This document shows positions 40,189 through 48,992 of a stretch of 63,222 bases of DNA, in pieces (within the stretch, counting starts at the first letter, position 1; each line of letters opens with the position of its first letter). The translations under genes and the position numbers were made by a program. The notes under the pieces are model-generated. The model had not been told where the DNA came from and did no database searches. It saw only the letters and a list, made by a program, of their open reading frames with translations. The stretch lies in assembly GCA_031277165.1 (NCBI GenBank), contig JAISLT010000028.1, positions 1-63,222 of the forward strand, given 5' to 3'. The DNA comes from Spirochaetaceae bacterium (GTDB lineage: Bacteria; Spirochaetota; Spirochaetia; Treponematales; Breznakiellaceae).

Positions 40189-41316
40189 TTACGCCCTCAT
40201 GCCGTCAACCCGGCGGCGTTCTTCTTCAAGCTGCCTAACCCGTGCAAGGATCTGGGCTATGGCCTGGTAGTATACCACAGGGACGCTCCTTCCCACATCC
40301 ACCTCCGCATAGAGGGCCCGGGCCAGGGGTTTATTCTCTACCACGGCCACATCGTTATCCCGGGCTATGCGCCGGATCTGAAGGGCCATTTCGTCCACCC
40401 CCTTGGCGGTAAGGATCGGGGCCAGCATGGTATCTTCGTCGTATTCCAGGGCCACCGCAAAATGGGTGGGGTTGGTAATTACCACATCGGCCTTGGCCAC
40501 ATTTACGGCCATATTCCGGCCCATCATTTCCCGCATCCGCCGCTGGATCCGGGCCCGTATAAGGGGATCCCCCTCGTACATCTTTCGTTCTTCTTTTACT
40601 TCCTGCCTGGTCATTTTAAGGGATTCCCGGTACTGCCAGCGCTGAAAAAGCATGTCCGGAATAGAAAGGACCAGGAGCAGCAGGGCCGAAATAATAAGGA
40701 GCCGGGCGGCCAGGCCCGCCACGGTGGTAAGACCCAGCCAGATCCCCGCGGTCTGCAGGTTCGCCAGTTGATCAATGCGGCTGCGGATAAGCAGGAACGC
40801 CACAAGCCCAATAAGCAGCATTTTTATGACGGATTTGGCAAAGTTAAAAAGCCCTTCCATAGAAAAGAGGGTCTTTTGGAAATACCGGCCAAACCGGGGT
40901 ACAATCTTAGAAAAGTTCGGCGTTAAGGGCTTGGTGGTAAAGAGGGGCCCCACCTGCACAAGGTTGGAAAACACCGCCGCCACCAGGGCCGCGGCGGCTA
41001 TGGGCAGGGCAAGCCGGGTAAAGTACGAAAAGAACACCCCCGCCACAAGCCTGTCGTGGATTGGATCAAGTTCGGTGATCCGCAGGAAGAAAAACCGGAT
41101 CATCTCTACGCAGGTCCTAAGGATGTACCGGGCCAGAAAAAGAAGGGTTAGGGCGGGAAAGAGCAGCACCAGGGCTCCGATAAATTCCTGGCTCTTGGCA
41201 ACCCTTCCTTCTTCCCGGGCTTTGCGGATCTTGTACTCGGTGGGTTCCTCCGTACGCCCCTCGTCCTCGGCGGCAAACCACTGCAGATCCATTATACGAA
41301 AAATATCCTGGGTCAT
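40189..41316 (-). CDS. flhB: flagellar export switch protein FlhB
   Basis: The product is 375 residues. It has an N-terminal EGRTEEPTEYKIRKAREEG segment, four membrane helices, and a cytosolic domain with the autocleavage motif NPTH inside VITNPTHFAVALEYDED. FlhB self-cleavage switches export from rod/hook to filament substrates. The start overlaps the fliR stop by four bases (ATGA). The length is normal and all key residues are present. Confidence 0.95.
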   Translation of the reverse strand: MTQDIFRIMDLQWFAAEDEGRTEEPTEYKIRKAREEGRVAKSQEFIGALVLLFPALTLLFLARYILRTCVEMIRFFFLRITELDPIHDRLVAGVFFSYFTRLALPIAAAALVAAVFSNLVQVGPLFTTKPLTPNFSKIVPRFGRYFQKTLFSMEGLFNFAKSVIKMLLIGLVAFLLIRSRIDQLANLQTAGIWLGLTTVAGLAARLLIISALLLLVLSIPDMLFQRWQYRESLKMTRQEVKEERKMYEGDPLIRARIQRRMREMMGRNMAVNVAKADVVITNPTHFAVALEYDEDTMLAPILTAKGVDEMALQIRRIARDNDVAVVENKPLARALYAEVDVGRSVPVVYYQAIAQILARVRQLEEERRRVDGMRA

Positions 41317-42113
41317 ACGCCGCCTATCCTTTGTCCAATCTGGAGGTACAGGTTTTCAATGGCCTGGAACCCCGAGTGTACCACCCTGCCAAAGGCTTCT
41401 ACCATAAAAGGGAGGGTGGTAAAGATCAGCAGAAACGCCACGGTTATGGCAATGGGAAAGCCCTCGGTAAGGATATTGATCTGGGGGGCGGCCTTGGAAA
41501 TAAGCCCCGTGGAAAGGGTCGTTAAAAAGAGGGTCCCCAATATGGGAAGGGAAATTACCATGGCGTCGAGAAAAAGTCTGGAGAGCCCCGAAAGGAGCAT
41601 TCCCAGGGCCGCTTCCCGGCCCACCGCCAGGGCCGCCACGTTGACCGACTGGATAGAACGTTGAAAGCCCCCCAGAAAAAGTTCGCTAAAGCCGTCAATG
41701 GTAAGAAACACCAGCATGGCCACCAGGTTAAGGTACTGGCCCATGAGGGGATTTTCTATTTGGGCCAGGGGATCGAAGGTTTCCGAAGCGCTGAATCCCA
41801 TGGGCAGGGAAAAAAACTGCCCCGCGGTGGAAAAGGCGGAAAATACTATGGTAATAAAAAAACCCATGATGATCCCCACGATCGCTTCGCCAACCAGGAG
41901 CAGCAAAAATGAAAGGGAAAAAAGCTCCAGCCCCTGGCCCTCCAGCCCCTGGGCAGAAGGAAAGACCGCATAGGCGGCAAAACCCGCCAGGGCCACCCGG
42001 GCCGTCTGGGGGTTGGATTCCGACGAAAGCAGGGGGGCCGTTTCTATCAAAGCCAGGGCCCGGACTGCCAAGAGAAGAAAGAGGGGCGCGGCGGCAAGTA
42101 TTTCCCTAATCAC
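41313..42113 (-). CDS. fliR: flagellar export protein FliR
   Basis: The product is 266 residues and almost entirely membrane helices. Typical FliR patterns are VRALALIETAPLLSS near the start, EAIVGIIMGFFITIVFSAFS and GLISKAAPQINILTEGFPIA. It forms the export gate core with FliP and FliQ. Its order fliQ-fliR-flhB with ATGA coupling to flhB is standard. Confidence 0.93.
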   Translation of the reverse strand: MIREILAAAPLFLLLAVRALALIETAPLLSSESNPQTARVALAGFAAYAVFPSAQGLEGQGLELFSLSFLLLLVGEAIVGIIMGFFITIVFSAFSTAGQFFSLPMGFSASETFDPLAQIENPLMGQYLNLVAMLVFLTIDGFSELFLGGFQRSIQSVNVAALAVGREAALGMLLSGLSRLFLDAMVISLPILGTLFLTTLSTGLISKAAPQINILTEGFPIAITVAFLLIFTTLPFMVEAFGRVVHSGFQAIENLYLQIGQRIGGV

Positions 42114-42152
42114 CGGCGATCCTCCTGTTTATCCGCCATGGGTACAGCAATT

Positions 42153-42422
42153 TCACCGGACCATCTCCGGTATCATTTGAAAAAGCCGCACCGTATAATC
42201 CCGCAGGGAAGCAAACATCCATCCCCCGAGGAATCCCAGGATAAGGAGGATGGCGATTACCTTGGGCACGAAGGTAAGGGTTTGCTCCTGTATGGAGGTG
42301 GTGGCCTGAAGTATGGCCACCACCAGACCCACCAGTAATGCGGTAACCAGCATGGGACCCGCCAGGATGATCACCTCCATAATTCCCTCCCGAAGCAGGG
42401 AAGTTACGTATCCTAAACTCAT
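42153..42422 (-). CDS. fliQ: flagellar export protein FliQ
   Basis: The product is 89 residues with two membrane helices, opening MSLGYVTSLLREGIMEVIIL and carrying the conserved LVGLVVAILQATTSIQEQTL segment and the following FVPKVIAILL. It is a small ring subunit of the export gate. It lies nine bases after fliP. Confidence 0.94.
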   Translation of the reverse strand: MSLGYVTSLLREGIMEVIILAGPMLVTALLVGLVVAILQATTSIQEQTLTFVPKVIAILLILGFLGGWMFASLRDYTVRLFQMIPEMVR

Positions 42423-42430
42423 CCTTATTC

Positions 42431-43264
42431 CTATAAAAATGAACGGACCATCTGATCCGTCAACAGGCCCCAGCCGTCTACCAGCACAAAGAGTATCAGC
42501 TTAAAGGGCATGGATATCATCACCGGCGGCAGCATTATCATCCCCATGGACATAAGCGCGCTGGCCACCACCATGTCGATCACAATAAACGGAATAAACA
42601 GCAGTATCCCTATCTTAAAGGCCACGGTAAGTTCACTTAAAATAAACGCCGGAATAAGTATATAGGTGGGCACATCCGCCAGGGAGTTGGGCCGGTCCAG
42701 TCCCCGCATGGACATAAAAAGCCGGATGTTGGCGGGGTTTCCCTGCATCTGGCGGTACATAAAAAGCCGCAGGGGGCCTTCCGCTTCCCGGTAGGCCTGT
42801 TCCACATTAATGCGGCCGTCCGCCAGGGGGCGGAAAGAATTCTGGTATATGATGTCGAAGGTGGGCCACATAATAAAGAGGGTTAAGAAAAGGCTGATCC
42901 CTAAAATAACCTGATTGGGGGGAACCTGCTGAAGGGACAGGGCCCGTTTTACAAAATCCAGCACAATGGAGATCCGAAGAAAACTGGTCATAAGGATAAT
43001 AACGCTTGGAGCCAGGGAAAGGATCGTAAGCAGCAGCAACAGTTGAAGGGAAAAGGCCACTTCCTGGCTGTTTGCGGGATTTCTAATGCTAAGGTCAATA
43101 AACGGAACAATCCCGTCCACCGGGGGGGCGGGAATGGCGGCGGTTCCCGTTTCGGCGCTGGTTCCGCTTAAGGAACCCGGCAGGGGCTGGACATCTTCCT
43201 GGGCAGACAGAACCGGGGGAAACAGAAAAAGAAACGCCGCCAGGACAGGAATAATCTGCTTCAT
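42431..43264 (-). CDS. fliP: flagellar export protein FliP
   Basis: The product is 277 residues with a signal peptide (MKQIIPVLAAFLFLFPPVLS). Landmarks are VIILMTSFLRISIVLDFVKR, LQQVPPNQVILGISLFLTLF, IPFIVIDMVVASALMSMGM and VSMPFKLILFVLVDGW-like sequence. FliP forms the main pore of the export gate. It starts one base after the fliO stop, so they are coupled. Confidence 0.95.
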   Translation of the reverse strand: MKQIIPVLAAFLFLFPPVLSAQEDVQPLPGSLSGTSAETGTAAIPAPPVDGIVPFIDLSIRNPANSQEVAFSLQLLLLLTILSLAPSVIILMTSFLRISIVLDFVKRALSLQQVPPNQVILGISLFLTLFIMWPTFDIIYQNSFRPLADGRINVEQAYREAEGPLRLFMYRQMQGNPANIRLFMSMRGLDRPNSLADVPTYILIPAFILSELTVAFKIGILLFIPFIVIDMVVASALMSMGMIMLPPVMISMPFKLILFVLVDGWGLLTDQMVRSFL

Positions 43265-43265
43265 C

Positions 43266-43877
43266 CTAGAACCTCTTAAACCGTTCCCGGCGCTGCCGGA
43301 TATTTTCCAGGCGGTTTTGTTCTTCCCTTCCTATGCCGCCGGAAAATCTTTTAAGCAGGGCTTGAAAACCCGGCAGGGGTCCGGGCGCTTCGGCCTTTTT
43401 TTTGGATGCCTCGAGGATCATCGCATCCACCAATTCCCTGTCCTGTATGTCGGCGATGTGGTTTATCCCCCCCTCACCGGAACCGATAAGCCATGTTTGG
43501 GTTCCCATGGAAACGATGTGGAGAAAACGGCCGTTCCCCAGGTGGGTAGAGGCGAGGATCCTAAGGTGGGGGTTCTGTTCTTCCTGGGGGCGGGAGAGGC
43601 GGCGTAAAAAAAACACCGCCAGGTATATAACCGCCGCCACCAAAGCCAGGACCAGGATCATCCTAAGGATCGCAAAGACCGGCGGGGAAGCGGCGGGGCC
43701 CCCGGAGACAGTATCGTCGGAAAAGAGGTATGTCCTTTCTTCGGCCTTGGAGCTTCCGGCGGCCGCGGCGGGCTCTTCCCCCGGCGGCGGGACCGGCGGA
43801 GAATTTTCCACGGTCTGGGAAACGGCAAAATACGGTAGGGCCGCGGCCAAAAGAACCGCTGTAAAAATACGTTTCAG
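43266..43877 (-). CDS. fliO: flagellar biosynthesis protein FliO (FliZ of spirochetes), probable CTG start
   Basis: The common-codon start (TTG 43850) cuts a signal sequence in half. The frame is open upstream, and a CTG at 43877 sits five bases after a strong GGAGGGG site (43882-43888). It yields KRIFTAVLLAAALPYFAVS, a complete signal peptide, so CTG is the likely start (203 residues). A transmembrane helix (MILVLALVAAVIYLAVFFL) and a short cytosolic domain (GNGRFLHIVSMGTQTWLIGS) are typical of FliO, which stabilises FliP assembly. It lies between fliY and fliP. Confidence 0.82.
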   Translation of the reverse strand: MKRIFTAVLLAAALPYFAVSQTVENSPPVPPPGEEPAAAAGSSKAEERTYLFSDDTVSGGPAASPPVFAILRMILVLALVAAVIYLAVFFLRRLSRPQEEQNPHLRILASTHLGNGRFLHIVSMGTQTWLIGSGEGGINHIADIQDRELVDAMILEASKKKAEAPGPLPGFQALLKRFSGGIGREEQNRLENIRQRRERFKRF

Positions 43878-44016
43878 TTTTCCCCTCCCAAGTTAAACTG
43901 ATTATACCCAATGGGTTAGATGGTGTCTGTCCATCCTGCGAACCAAAACTTCGCTGGCGGGAAATGCCCGGACTAAAGTCCGGGCCGTCCACGGATGGGT
44001 GAAGCGCAGCAAACTT
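43878..44016. repeat. hairpin-rich gap between fliY and fliO
   Basis: It contains a perfect GCCCGGACT/AGTCCGGGC stem (43966-43985) and ends GCGCAGCAAACTTCTA, a variant of the repeat end that again covers the stop codon of the upstream gene (fliY, stop at 44017-44019). Confidence 0.55.
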
Positions 44017-45171
44017 CTAAATACTTTCGCCCATACGCTCCATGGGGGATACAATCTCTGTAACCCGAACGCCAAAGTTTTCGTCGATAACCACCACTTC
44101 GCCCTTGGCAATAAGTTTGTGGTTTACCAGTATATCCACCGGTTCACCGGCAAGTTTGTCCAGTTCGATGATGGTACCTTCCCCCATACCAAGGATTTCT
44201 TTGATAAGTTTCCTTGTACGGCCCAATTCGACGGTCATTTCCATGTACACGTCCATAATAAGGCCGATATTCCCCTGTTCCTGGGGGGTATTCTGGGGCA
44301 TTAGGTTGGGAAACTGAACCGATTGTACATTGGCGGCGCCCATGGGCATCATGCCGCCCATTCCCTGCATGGCCATTCCTCCTCCCATGGCGGAGAAGTC
44401 TCCACCCATTGCGGGGGCAGACATACCGCCGCCCATACCCAGGTTAGGCATGGCCCCCATATCCATTCCAGGAAAAGCGGGCGGCGGGGCCCCGGCGGCG
44501 GTTCCGCCTTTACTGTCCAGCGCCCGGGCAATATCCGCCGAAACAGAGGGGCCCAATACTTCCCAAAGCTGGTGGGTTTTTCCGTCATCCAAAATAAGCT
44601 GATAGGTGGCGCACATAAAGGTTCCCCCGGGCAGGGCGGCCACGGCTTTGGGGACGTTGGCCGCTTCGGGGGATACGGAAGAGATTGATTTGTTTCCCGT
44701 CTTTTCGGTAAGGGCGGTTATTTGGGATCCCACTAATTGGGAAACCACTTCCCCTAAAACCGACATGGCCATTTCGTCAAGCTGGATGTTTTCTTCTTTG
44801 TTCATCAGGCTTGCGATGGTCTTGGCGGTATCTTCGGAAAAGATAAAACTATGTTCACCGGGGAAACCGGAGTTAAAATCCGCCTTTACCGATGTAACCG
44901 TGTCGGGAAGCTGCTGTAAAAGATCATCCCTGGTTAGGGGAACCACATTGGGTCCCCGGAAACTTACATCCTTACCGGTCATCATGGACAGGTTAGAGGA
45001 CTGGGCGTCCAGGGTGCCGGAAAGAAAACCCTGTATTACCCGCCGCTCGTCTTCCGAACCGGATGGAGCCGCGGTGGCGGCAGCCGGAGCCGGAGAGGAG
45101 CCCAGGGCCGAAGAATCTACCCCCGCCAACAGGGCGTCTATTTCATCCTGCGAAAGAGCGCCATCACTCAT
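44017..45171 (-). CDS. fliY: flagellar switch protein FliY (FliN-type)
   Basis: The product is 384 residues. The N-terminal SDGALSQDEIDALLAGV resembles the CheY-binding start of FliM. A CheC-like central region (LMNKEENIQLDEMAMSVLGE) and a Met/Gly-rich low-complexity linker (about 240-290) follow. The FliN domain comes last (DVYMEMTVELGRTRKLIKEI, VDILVNHKLIAKGEVVVIDE, FGVRVTEIVSP). It forms the lower C-ring. The start overlaps the fliM stop. The stop codon lies in repeat sequence. Confidence 0.92.
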   Translation of the reverse strand: MSDGALSQDEIDALLAGVDSSALGSSPAPAAATAAPSGSEDERRVIQGFLSGTLDAQSSNLSMMTGKDVSFRGPNVVPLTRDDLLQQLPDTVTSVKADFNSGFPGEHSFIFSEDTAKTIASLMNKEENIQLDEMAMSVLGEVVSQLVGSQITALTEKTGNKSISSVSPEAANVPKAVAALPGGTFMCATYQLILDDGKTHQLWEVLGPSVSADIARALDSKGGTAAGAPPPAFPGMDMGAMPNLGMGGGMSAPAMGGDFSAMGGGMAMQGMGGMMPMGAANVQSVQFPNLMPQNTPQEQGNIGLIMDVYMEMTVELGRTRKLIKEILGMGEGTIIELDKLAGEPVDILVNHKLIAKGEVVVIDENFGVRVTEIVSPMERMGESI

Positions 45172-46205
45172 TATAACTCCTCCCCTTCCGAAACAAGTTC
45201 TTCAAATTCTTCCTGCTCAAGCTCCGCTATCTTTTTTACAACCTGGACGGCTATTTTTTTGCCGATAACCCCGGGCCGGCACAGGAATTTCGTTTTATTG
45301 CCAATATTAAGGGCAAAGGGATCCCCCACCTGGACATTGTAAAGCCGTACTATGTCGCCGGACCGCAGGGAAAGCACATCCCGCACGGGGATATCTATTT
45401 TTCCAATTTCCGCTACTACATTTACATCGACAGTGGAAAGCTTGTCCTTTAGGACATTGAGGTTTTCTGTGGTGGTACCCCGGCGGACCGACGAGTACCA
45501 GAATTGGGCGGAAAGCTTGCCCACGATGGGTTCTATGGTCAGGTAGGGAATGCAAAGGTTCATCATCCCTTCGATGTCCCCAACCTTGGTTTCCAGGGTA
45601 ACCAGCACCACCATTTCTGTGGGGGGGACAATCTGGGCAAACTGGGGGTTTGTATCGATCTGGCCCAGCCGGGGACGAAGGTCTATAACCTGCGACCAGG
45701 CCTCCCGCATATTTCCCAGGACCCGGACTATAATTCCTTCCATAACGGCGCTTTCAATGTCGGTAAGTTCATGCTGGGCCTTGGTTCCTTCCCCGGTGCC
45801 GCCAAAGAGCCTGTCGATAATAGAAAAGGTTATGGCCGGATCGATTTCCAGGATCGCATTTCCCTTTAGGGGGTCCATGTTCACAATTGCCAGGGTCGTG
45901 GGGGTGGGAATGGACCGGATAAATTCTTCGTAGGTAAGCTGATCCACCGACGCCACATGGACATGGACCATGGCTCTAAGGTTCGCAGAAAGGCTTGTGG
46001 TGGTTAGGCGGGCAAAGGTTTCGTGCATGATCGAAACCGTGCGGATCTGTTCTTTGGAAAATTTGTCGGGCCGCTTAAAATCATAGATCTTTATTTTGCG
46101 GGTATCCGCCGCCGGACGAAAGTCCTCCGGTTCGGTTTCGCCGGTGTTTATGGCGGTAAGCAGCTGATCTATTTCGTCCTGGGACAGAACTTCTGTCACG
46201 TCCAC
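45171..46205 (-). CDS. fliM: flagellar switch protein FliM
   Basis: The product is 344 residues from GTG 46205. The N-terminus VLSQDEIDQLLTAI is the CheY-P binding motif. The middle domain shows ARLTTTSLSANLRAMVHVHV and LFGGTGEGTK. The C-terminal SpoA domain shows AEIGKIDIPVRDVLSLRSGD. A 35-residue acidic tail is added. FliM transmits chemotaxis signals to the rotor. It is followed directly by fliY. Confidence 0.95.
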   Translation of the reverse strand: MDVTEVLSQDEIDQLLTAINTGETEPEDFRPAADTRKIKIYDFKRPDKFSKEQIRTVSIMHETFARLTTTSLSANLRAMVHVHVASVDQLTYEEFIRSIPTPTTLAIVNMDPLKGNAILEIDPAITFSIIDRLFGGTGEGTKAQHELTDIESAVMEGIIVRVLGNMREAWSQVIDLRPRLGQIDTNPQFAQIVPPTEMVVLVTLETKVGDIEGMMNLCIPYLTIEPIVGKLSAQFWYSSVRRGTTTENLNVLKDKLSTVDVNVVAEIGKIDIPVRDVLSLRSGDIVRLYNVQVGDPFALNIGNKTKFLCRPGVIGKKIAVQVVKKIAELEQEEFEELVSEGEEL

Positions 46206-46398
46206 GCTCCACGGGGAGGCTTATCCCTTTCCAGGACCCGCAGGTTTTGGAAAGGCCTCCGTTTTTTATGGGTTTCGCACCGAAACCACCGCTGTACTTC
46301 GTAGATTTTTTGCATATCCATGCAAAAAATCCCGATTATCGGGCTCCTTTGGGAGTTTGCAAGGGCTGTTCCAAAACCACCGGGGTTTTGGAACTGGA
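46206..46398. repeat. hairpin-rich gap between fliL and fliM
   Basis: Several inverted repeats lie in series: TTTTTGCAT/ATGCAAAAA at about 46310-46330, CCCGAT/ATCGGG just after, and CCAAAACC/GGTTTTGG at about 46370-46392. It also contains a GGAGTTTGCAAGGG string shared with the dispersed repeat family. No gene is seen. Confidence 0.5.
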
Positions 46399-46950
46399 TC
46401 ATATTTCCATAAGATCCAGTTTGTTAAACAGGACCCCCCTAATTTTAGCGGTATCCAGATACCGGGTATTAAGGATTTCCCGTATTTCCTGCTTAAGTTT
46501 TACCTCGTTTTCCGGCTCCAGTTCCGTATAGTACTTGGTGGAAAAGTAGTTCCGGGTAAAATCCCTAAGCTGGTTTACCCGGGAGGTAAGTTCCGTGGCC
46601 GCAGCATTATTATTTAGGTCGTACTCCAGAAGCATGTCTACCACCACCGTGTGGGTCTGATCCCGGGTTCTGGTGCTCAACTGCCCTATAAGGGTAAATG
46701 TAGAAAACTGGGGACGGGTTCCGATATATTCGGAGGTGGGATCAATCACCGTTTGGGATTCGCCGCGGCCGCTTAGAATGTTGAAGGTTATTACCGCCAC
46801 GGTAACAATAAAAATCAGCGCCCCTAATCCTATGGCGACAAATTTAAGCAGATTCGGCAAAAGACCGGAAAGGCCCCCGGATTTTTTTCCACCGCTGTCT
46901 ACCCCGGTTACATCGTCTCCGCCGAGATCAAGGCCGTCATCATCACCCAT
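46399..46950 (-). CDS. fliL: flagellar basal-body protein FliL
   Basis: The product is 183 residues: an acidic N-terminal segment, one membrane helix (LLKFVAIGLGALIFIVTVAVITFN) and a periplasmic FliL domain (TRDQTHTVVVDMLLEYDLN, ending FSTKYYTELEPENEVKLKQE and the last helix). FliL stabilises the stator around the motor. It follows motB after a 250-bp gap with no recognised feature (46951-47201). Confidence 0.9.
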   Translation of the reverse strand: MGDDDGLDLGGDDVTGVDSGGKKSGGLSGLLPNLLKFVAIGLGALIFIVTVAVITFNILSGRGESQTVIDPTSEYIGTRPQFSTFTLIGQLSTRTRDQTHTVVVDMLLEYDLNNNAAATELTSRVNQLRDFTRNYFSTKYYTELEPENEVKLKQEIREILNTRYLDTAKIRGVLFNKLDLMEI

Positions 46951-47201
46951 TCTGGTACCTCCCGAATCCCAGAAGTTTTTTCAAAGATAAAGAAAAAACC
47001 TCTTAAATTATACACATTATCAACAATTTGCACAAGGCATTTATTTGAATATCGGCAAAAAACCCCGGTAAAATGAAAGGAAACAGGCCAAAAGAGGCGG
47101 ATCTTTGCCCAGCGAACAATTCCGTCCTGAAATTTCCCGGACAAGCGGGCCGGGGCATAAAACTCCGGCGAATGGATATTTTAGCGGGAACAGGGCTTAC
47201 G

Positions 47202-47927
47202 CTACAGGTGGGCTTCGTCCAGAATAACAATGTCCACCCGGCGGTTGTTCATCCGTCCTTCGGGGGTATCGTCCCGGCTGATGGGCATGGTGGCGGCAAA
47301 ACCTGCCACTTGAAAGCGGTTTTCATCCACCCCTATGTCGGCCAGGTAGTGGAGCACCGCCAGGGAACGGGCGGTGGAGAGTTCCCAATTGGAGGGCCAT
47401 ATAAGGGGATCCGTGTCGGACCCATCGGTATGACCCTCGATGCGAAAGCGCCGGCCCGCCAGTTCCTGGGAATTGAGCATGGATCCCAGCCTAAGCAGTA
47501 TGTCCCGGCTGTCTTCGTAGTTAATTTCGGCGCTGGCGGGGGCAAAGAACAGGTCCGAAGCGAGGCTGATAATTATCCCCCGCTCATCGTGGGTAACCTT
47601 AACCTTGTTGGATTTTATTTCCGGTTCAAAGAGACTCATGGCCCGGCGCACCGCGGTACCCAGATTACGGCCCCTGTCCAGGGAGGGCAGGGACATGATC
47701 GTATTCCCCAGATCGGCGCTTTTTCCCGGGGCAATGGTGTTTCCCCCGGAGGAAGGGCCCATGCCAATGGCGTTAAAGGCAGAGATCATCTGTTGAAGCT
47801 GGGTAGGATCCGATTCGTCGGGGTTAAAGAGGGCCACAAAAAAGCAAAGCATCAGGGTAACCATATCCGAATAGGTTACAATCCACTCGCCCTTTGCCTC
47901 TTCCGGTTCCCGTTTTTTCTTTGCCAT
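47202..47927 (-). CDS. motB: stator protein MotB
   Basis: The product is 241 residues. The single membrane helix carries the essential proton-binding aspartate in IVTYSDMVTLMLCFFVALFN. The OmpA-like peptidoglycan-binding domain includes RRFRIEGHTDGSDTDPLIWP and NRRVDIVI. It anchors the stator to the cell wall. The gene follows motA closely, as usual. Confidence 0.95.
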   Translation of the reverse strand: MAKKKREPEEAKGEWIVTYSDMVTLMLCFFVALFNPDESDPTQLQQMISAFNAIGMGPSSGGNTIAPGKSADLGNTIMSLPSLDRGRNLGTAVRRAMSLFEPEIKSNKVKVTHDERGIIISLASDLFFAPASAEINYEDSRDILLRLGSMLNSQELAGRRFRIEGHTDGSDTDPLIWPSNWELSTARSLAVLHYLADIGVDENRFQVAGFAATMPISRDDTPEGRMNNRRVDIVILDEAHL

Positions 47928-47948
47928 TGCCGGTTTTCTGCCTCCAGA

Positions 47949-48734
47949 TTAGTTGTCTTTTAAGACTTCCGCTTCTACCGCCTTGCGGTCCCCCGGCTCC
48001 AGGTACGAAAGAAGCTTCATCGCCAAAATTCGGGGGTTGTCCCCGGCCTGAATAGAAAGGACCCCTTCTATCTGCATTTCTTTGAGTTTTGTTTCCGCCG
48101 CATCCTTGGTTTTTAATTTTCCCGCCACGGGGATCATGATTAGGTTGGCCATCATGGATCCGTAGAGGGTGGTAATAAGGGCCACGGCCATGTTGGGCCC
48201 CAGGGCGCTTTTATCTTCCAGGTTTTTTAACATACCGATAAGACCTATAACTGTTCCCAGCATTCCAAGCCCCGGGGCCAGGGTGCCCCACATATTAATA
48301 CTGCTTATCTTATCCGCATGGCGTCCCTGCATCTGGCTTAGTTCCGTCTCCATCAGGGACCGGATTATTTCCGCATCGGTGCCGTCCACCACCAGCCGCA
48401 GGCCCTTCTTCATAAATTCATCCTCCAGGTCTTCCAACTCTTCTTCCAAGGCCAGAAGTCCCTCCCGGCGGGCCTTTTCGGACATGCCCATAAGCCTGGT
48501 AATAACCCCCCGTTCGTCGTAGGTGGTTATCTTCATGGCCAGGCCTATGACGCTGAATATTCCCAGGGCGCTGGATATGCTGCTAAAGGTAAACAGGGCA
48601 AACCACGACCCCCCCACAACGATGAAGACCGAAGGAATATCCACAAAGGTCAAAAGACCGGAACCGCCGGTAATAATACCGAGCCCGATCATGCCTAAAC
48701 AACCGGCCAGGCCGATTATGGTTGATAGATCCAT
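47949..48734 (-). CDS. motA: stator protein MotA
   Basis: The product is 261 residues with four membrane helices. Landmarks are SVFIVVGGSWFALFTFSS, the cytosolic charged loop (EKARREGLLALEEELEDLED), WGTLAPGLGMLGTVIGLIGM and TTLYGSMMANLIMIPVAGKL. It forms the ion channel with MotB. Operon order flbD-motA-motB is typical of spirochetes. Confidence 0.95.
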   Translation of the reverse strand: MDLSTIIGLAGCLGMIGLGIITGGSGLLTFVDIPSVFIVVGGSWFALFTFSSISSALGIFSVIGLAMKITTYDERGVITRLMGMSEKARREGLLALEEELEDLEDEFMKKGLRLVVDGTDAEIIRSLMETELSQMQGRHADKISSINMWGTLAPGLGMLGTVIGLIGMLKNLEDKSALGPNMAVALITTLYGSMMANLIMIPVAGKLKTKDAAETKLKEMQIEGVLSIQAGDNPRILAMKLLSYLEPGDRKAVEAEVLKDN

Positions 48735-48742
48735 ATACTCTT

Positions 48743-48940
48743 CTACTCCTCGTTTTTAAAAGCCCCGATCTGCCTGCGGTATTCGATGATACTGTTAATA
48801 AGATCCGGCACCGTTTCGCGGATTACCACATGCTTTCCGGAAAGCATAAGCAGCGTTGTATCGGGATGAACCTCGATGGATTCGATCTGATGGGGATTGA
48901 TGTAGTATTCTTTGCCGTCAAGCCGGGTTACTTGTATCAC
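48743..48940 (-). CDS. flbD: FlbD-type flagellar protein
   Basis: The product is 65 residues, MIQVTRLDGKEYYINPHQIE then TLLMLSGKHVVIRETVPDL, the full length and pattern of the small FlbD/SwrD family encoded between flgE and motA in many motile bacteria. SwrD in Bacillus raises motor torque; the same role here is inferred. Confidence 0.9.
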   Translation of the reverse strand: MIQVTRLDGKEYYINPHQIESIEVHPDTTLLMLSGKHVVIRETVPDLINSIIEYRRQIGAFKNEE

Positions 48941-48992
48941 GCTGTTACCGCGCGGGCCCTGGCGGATGGACCGCTAAAGCCCGCTAGTCCTC

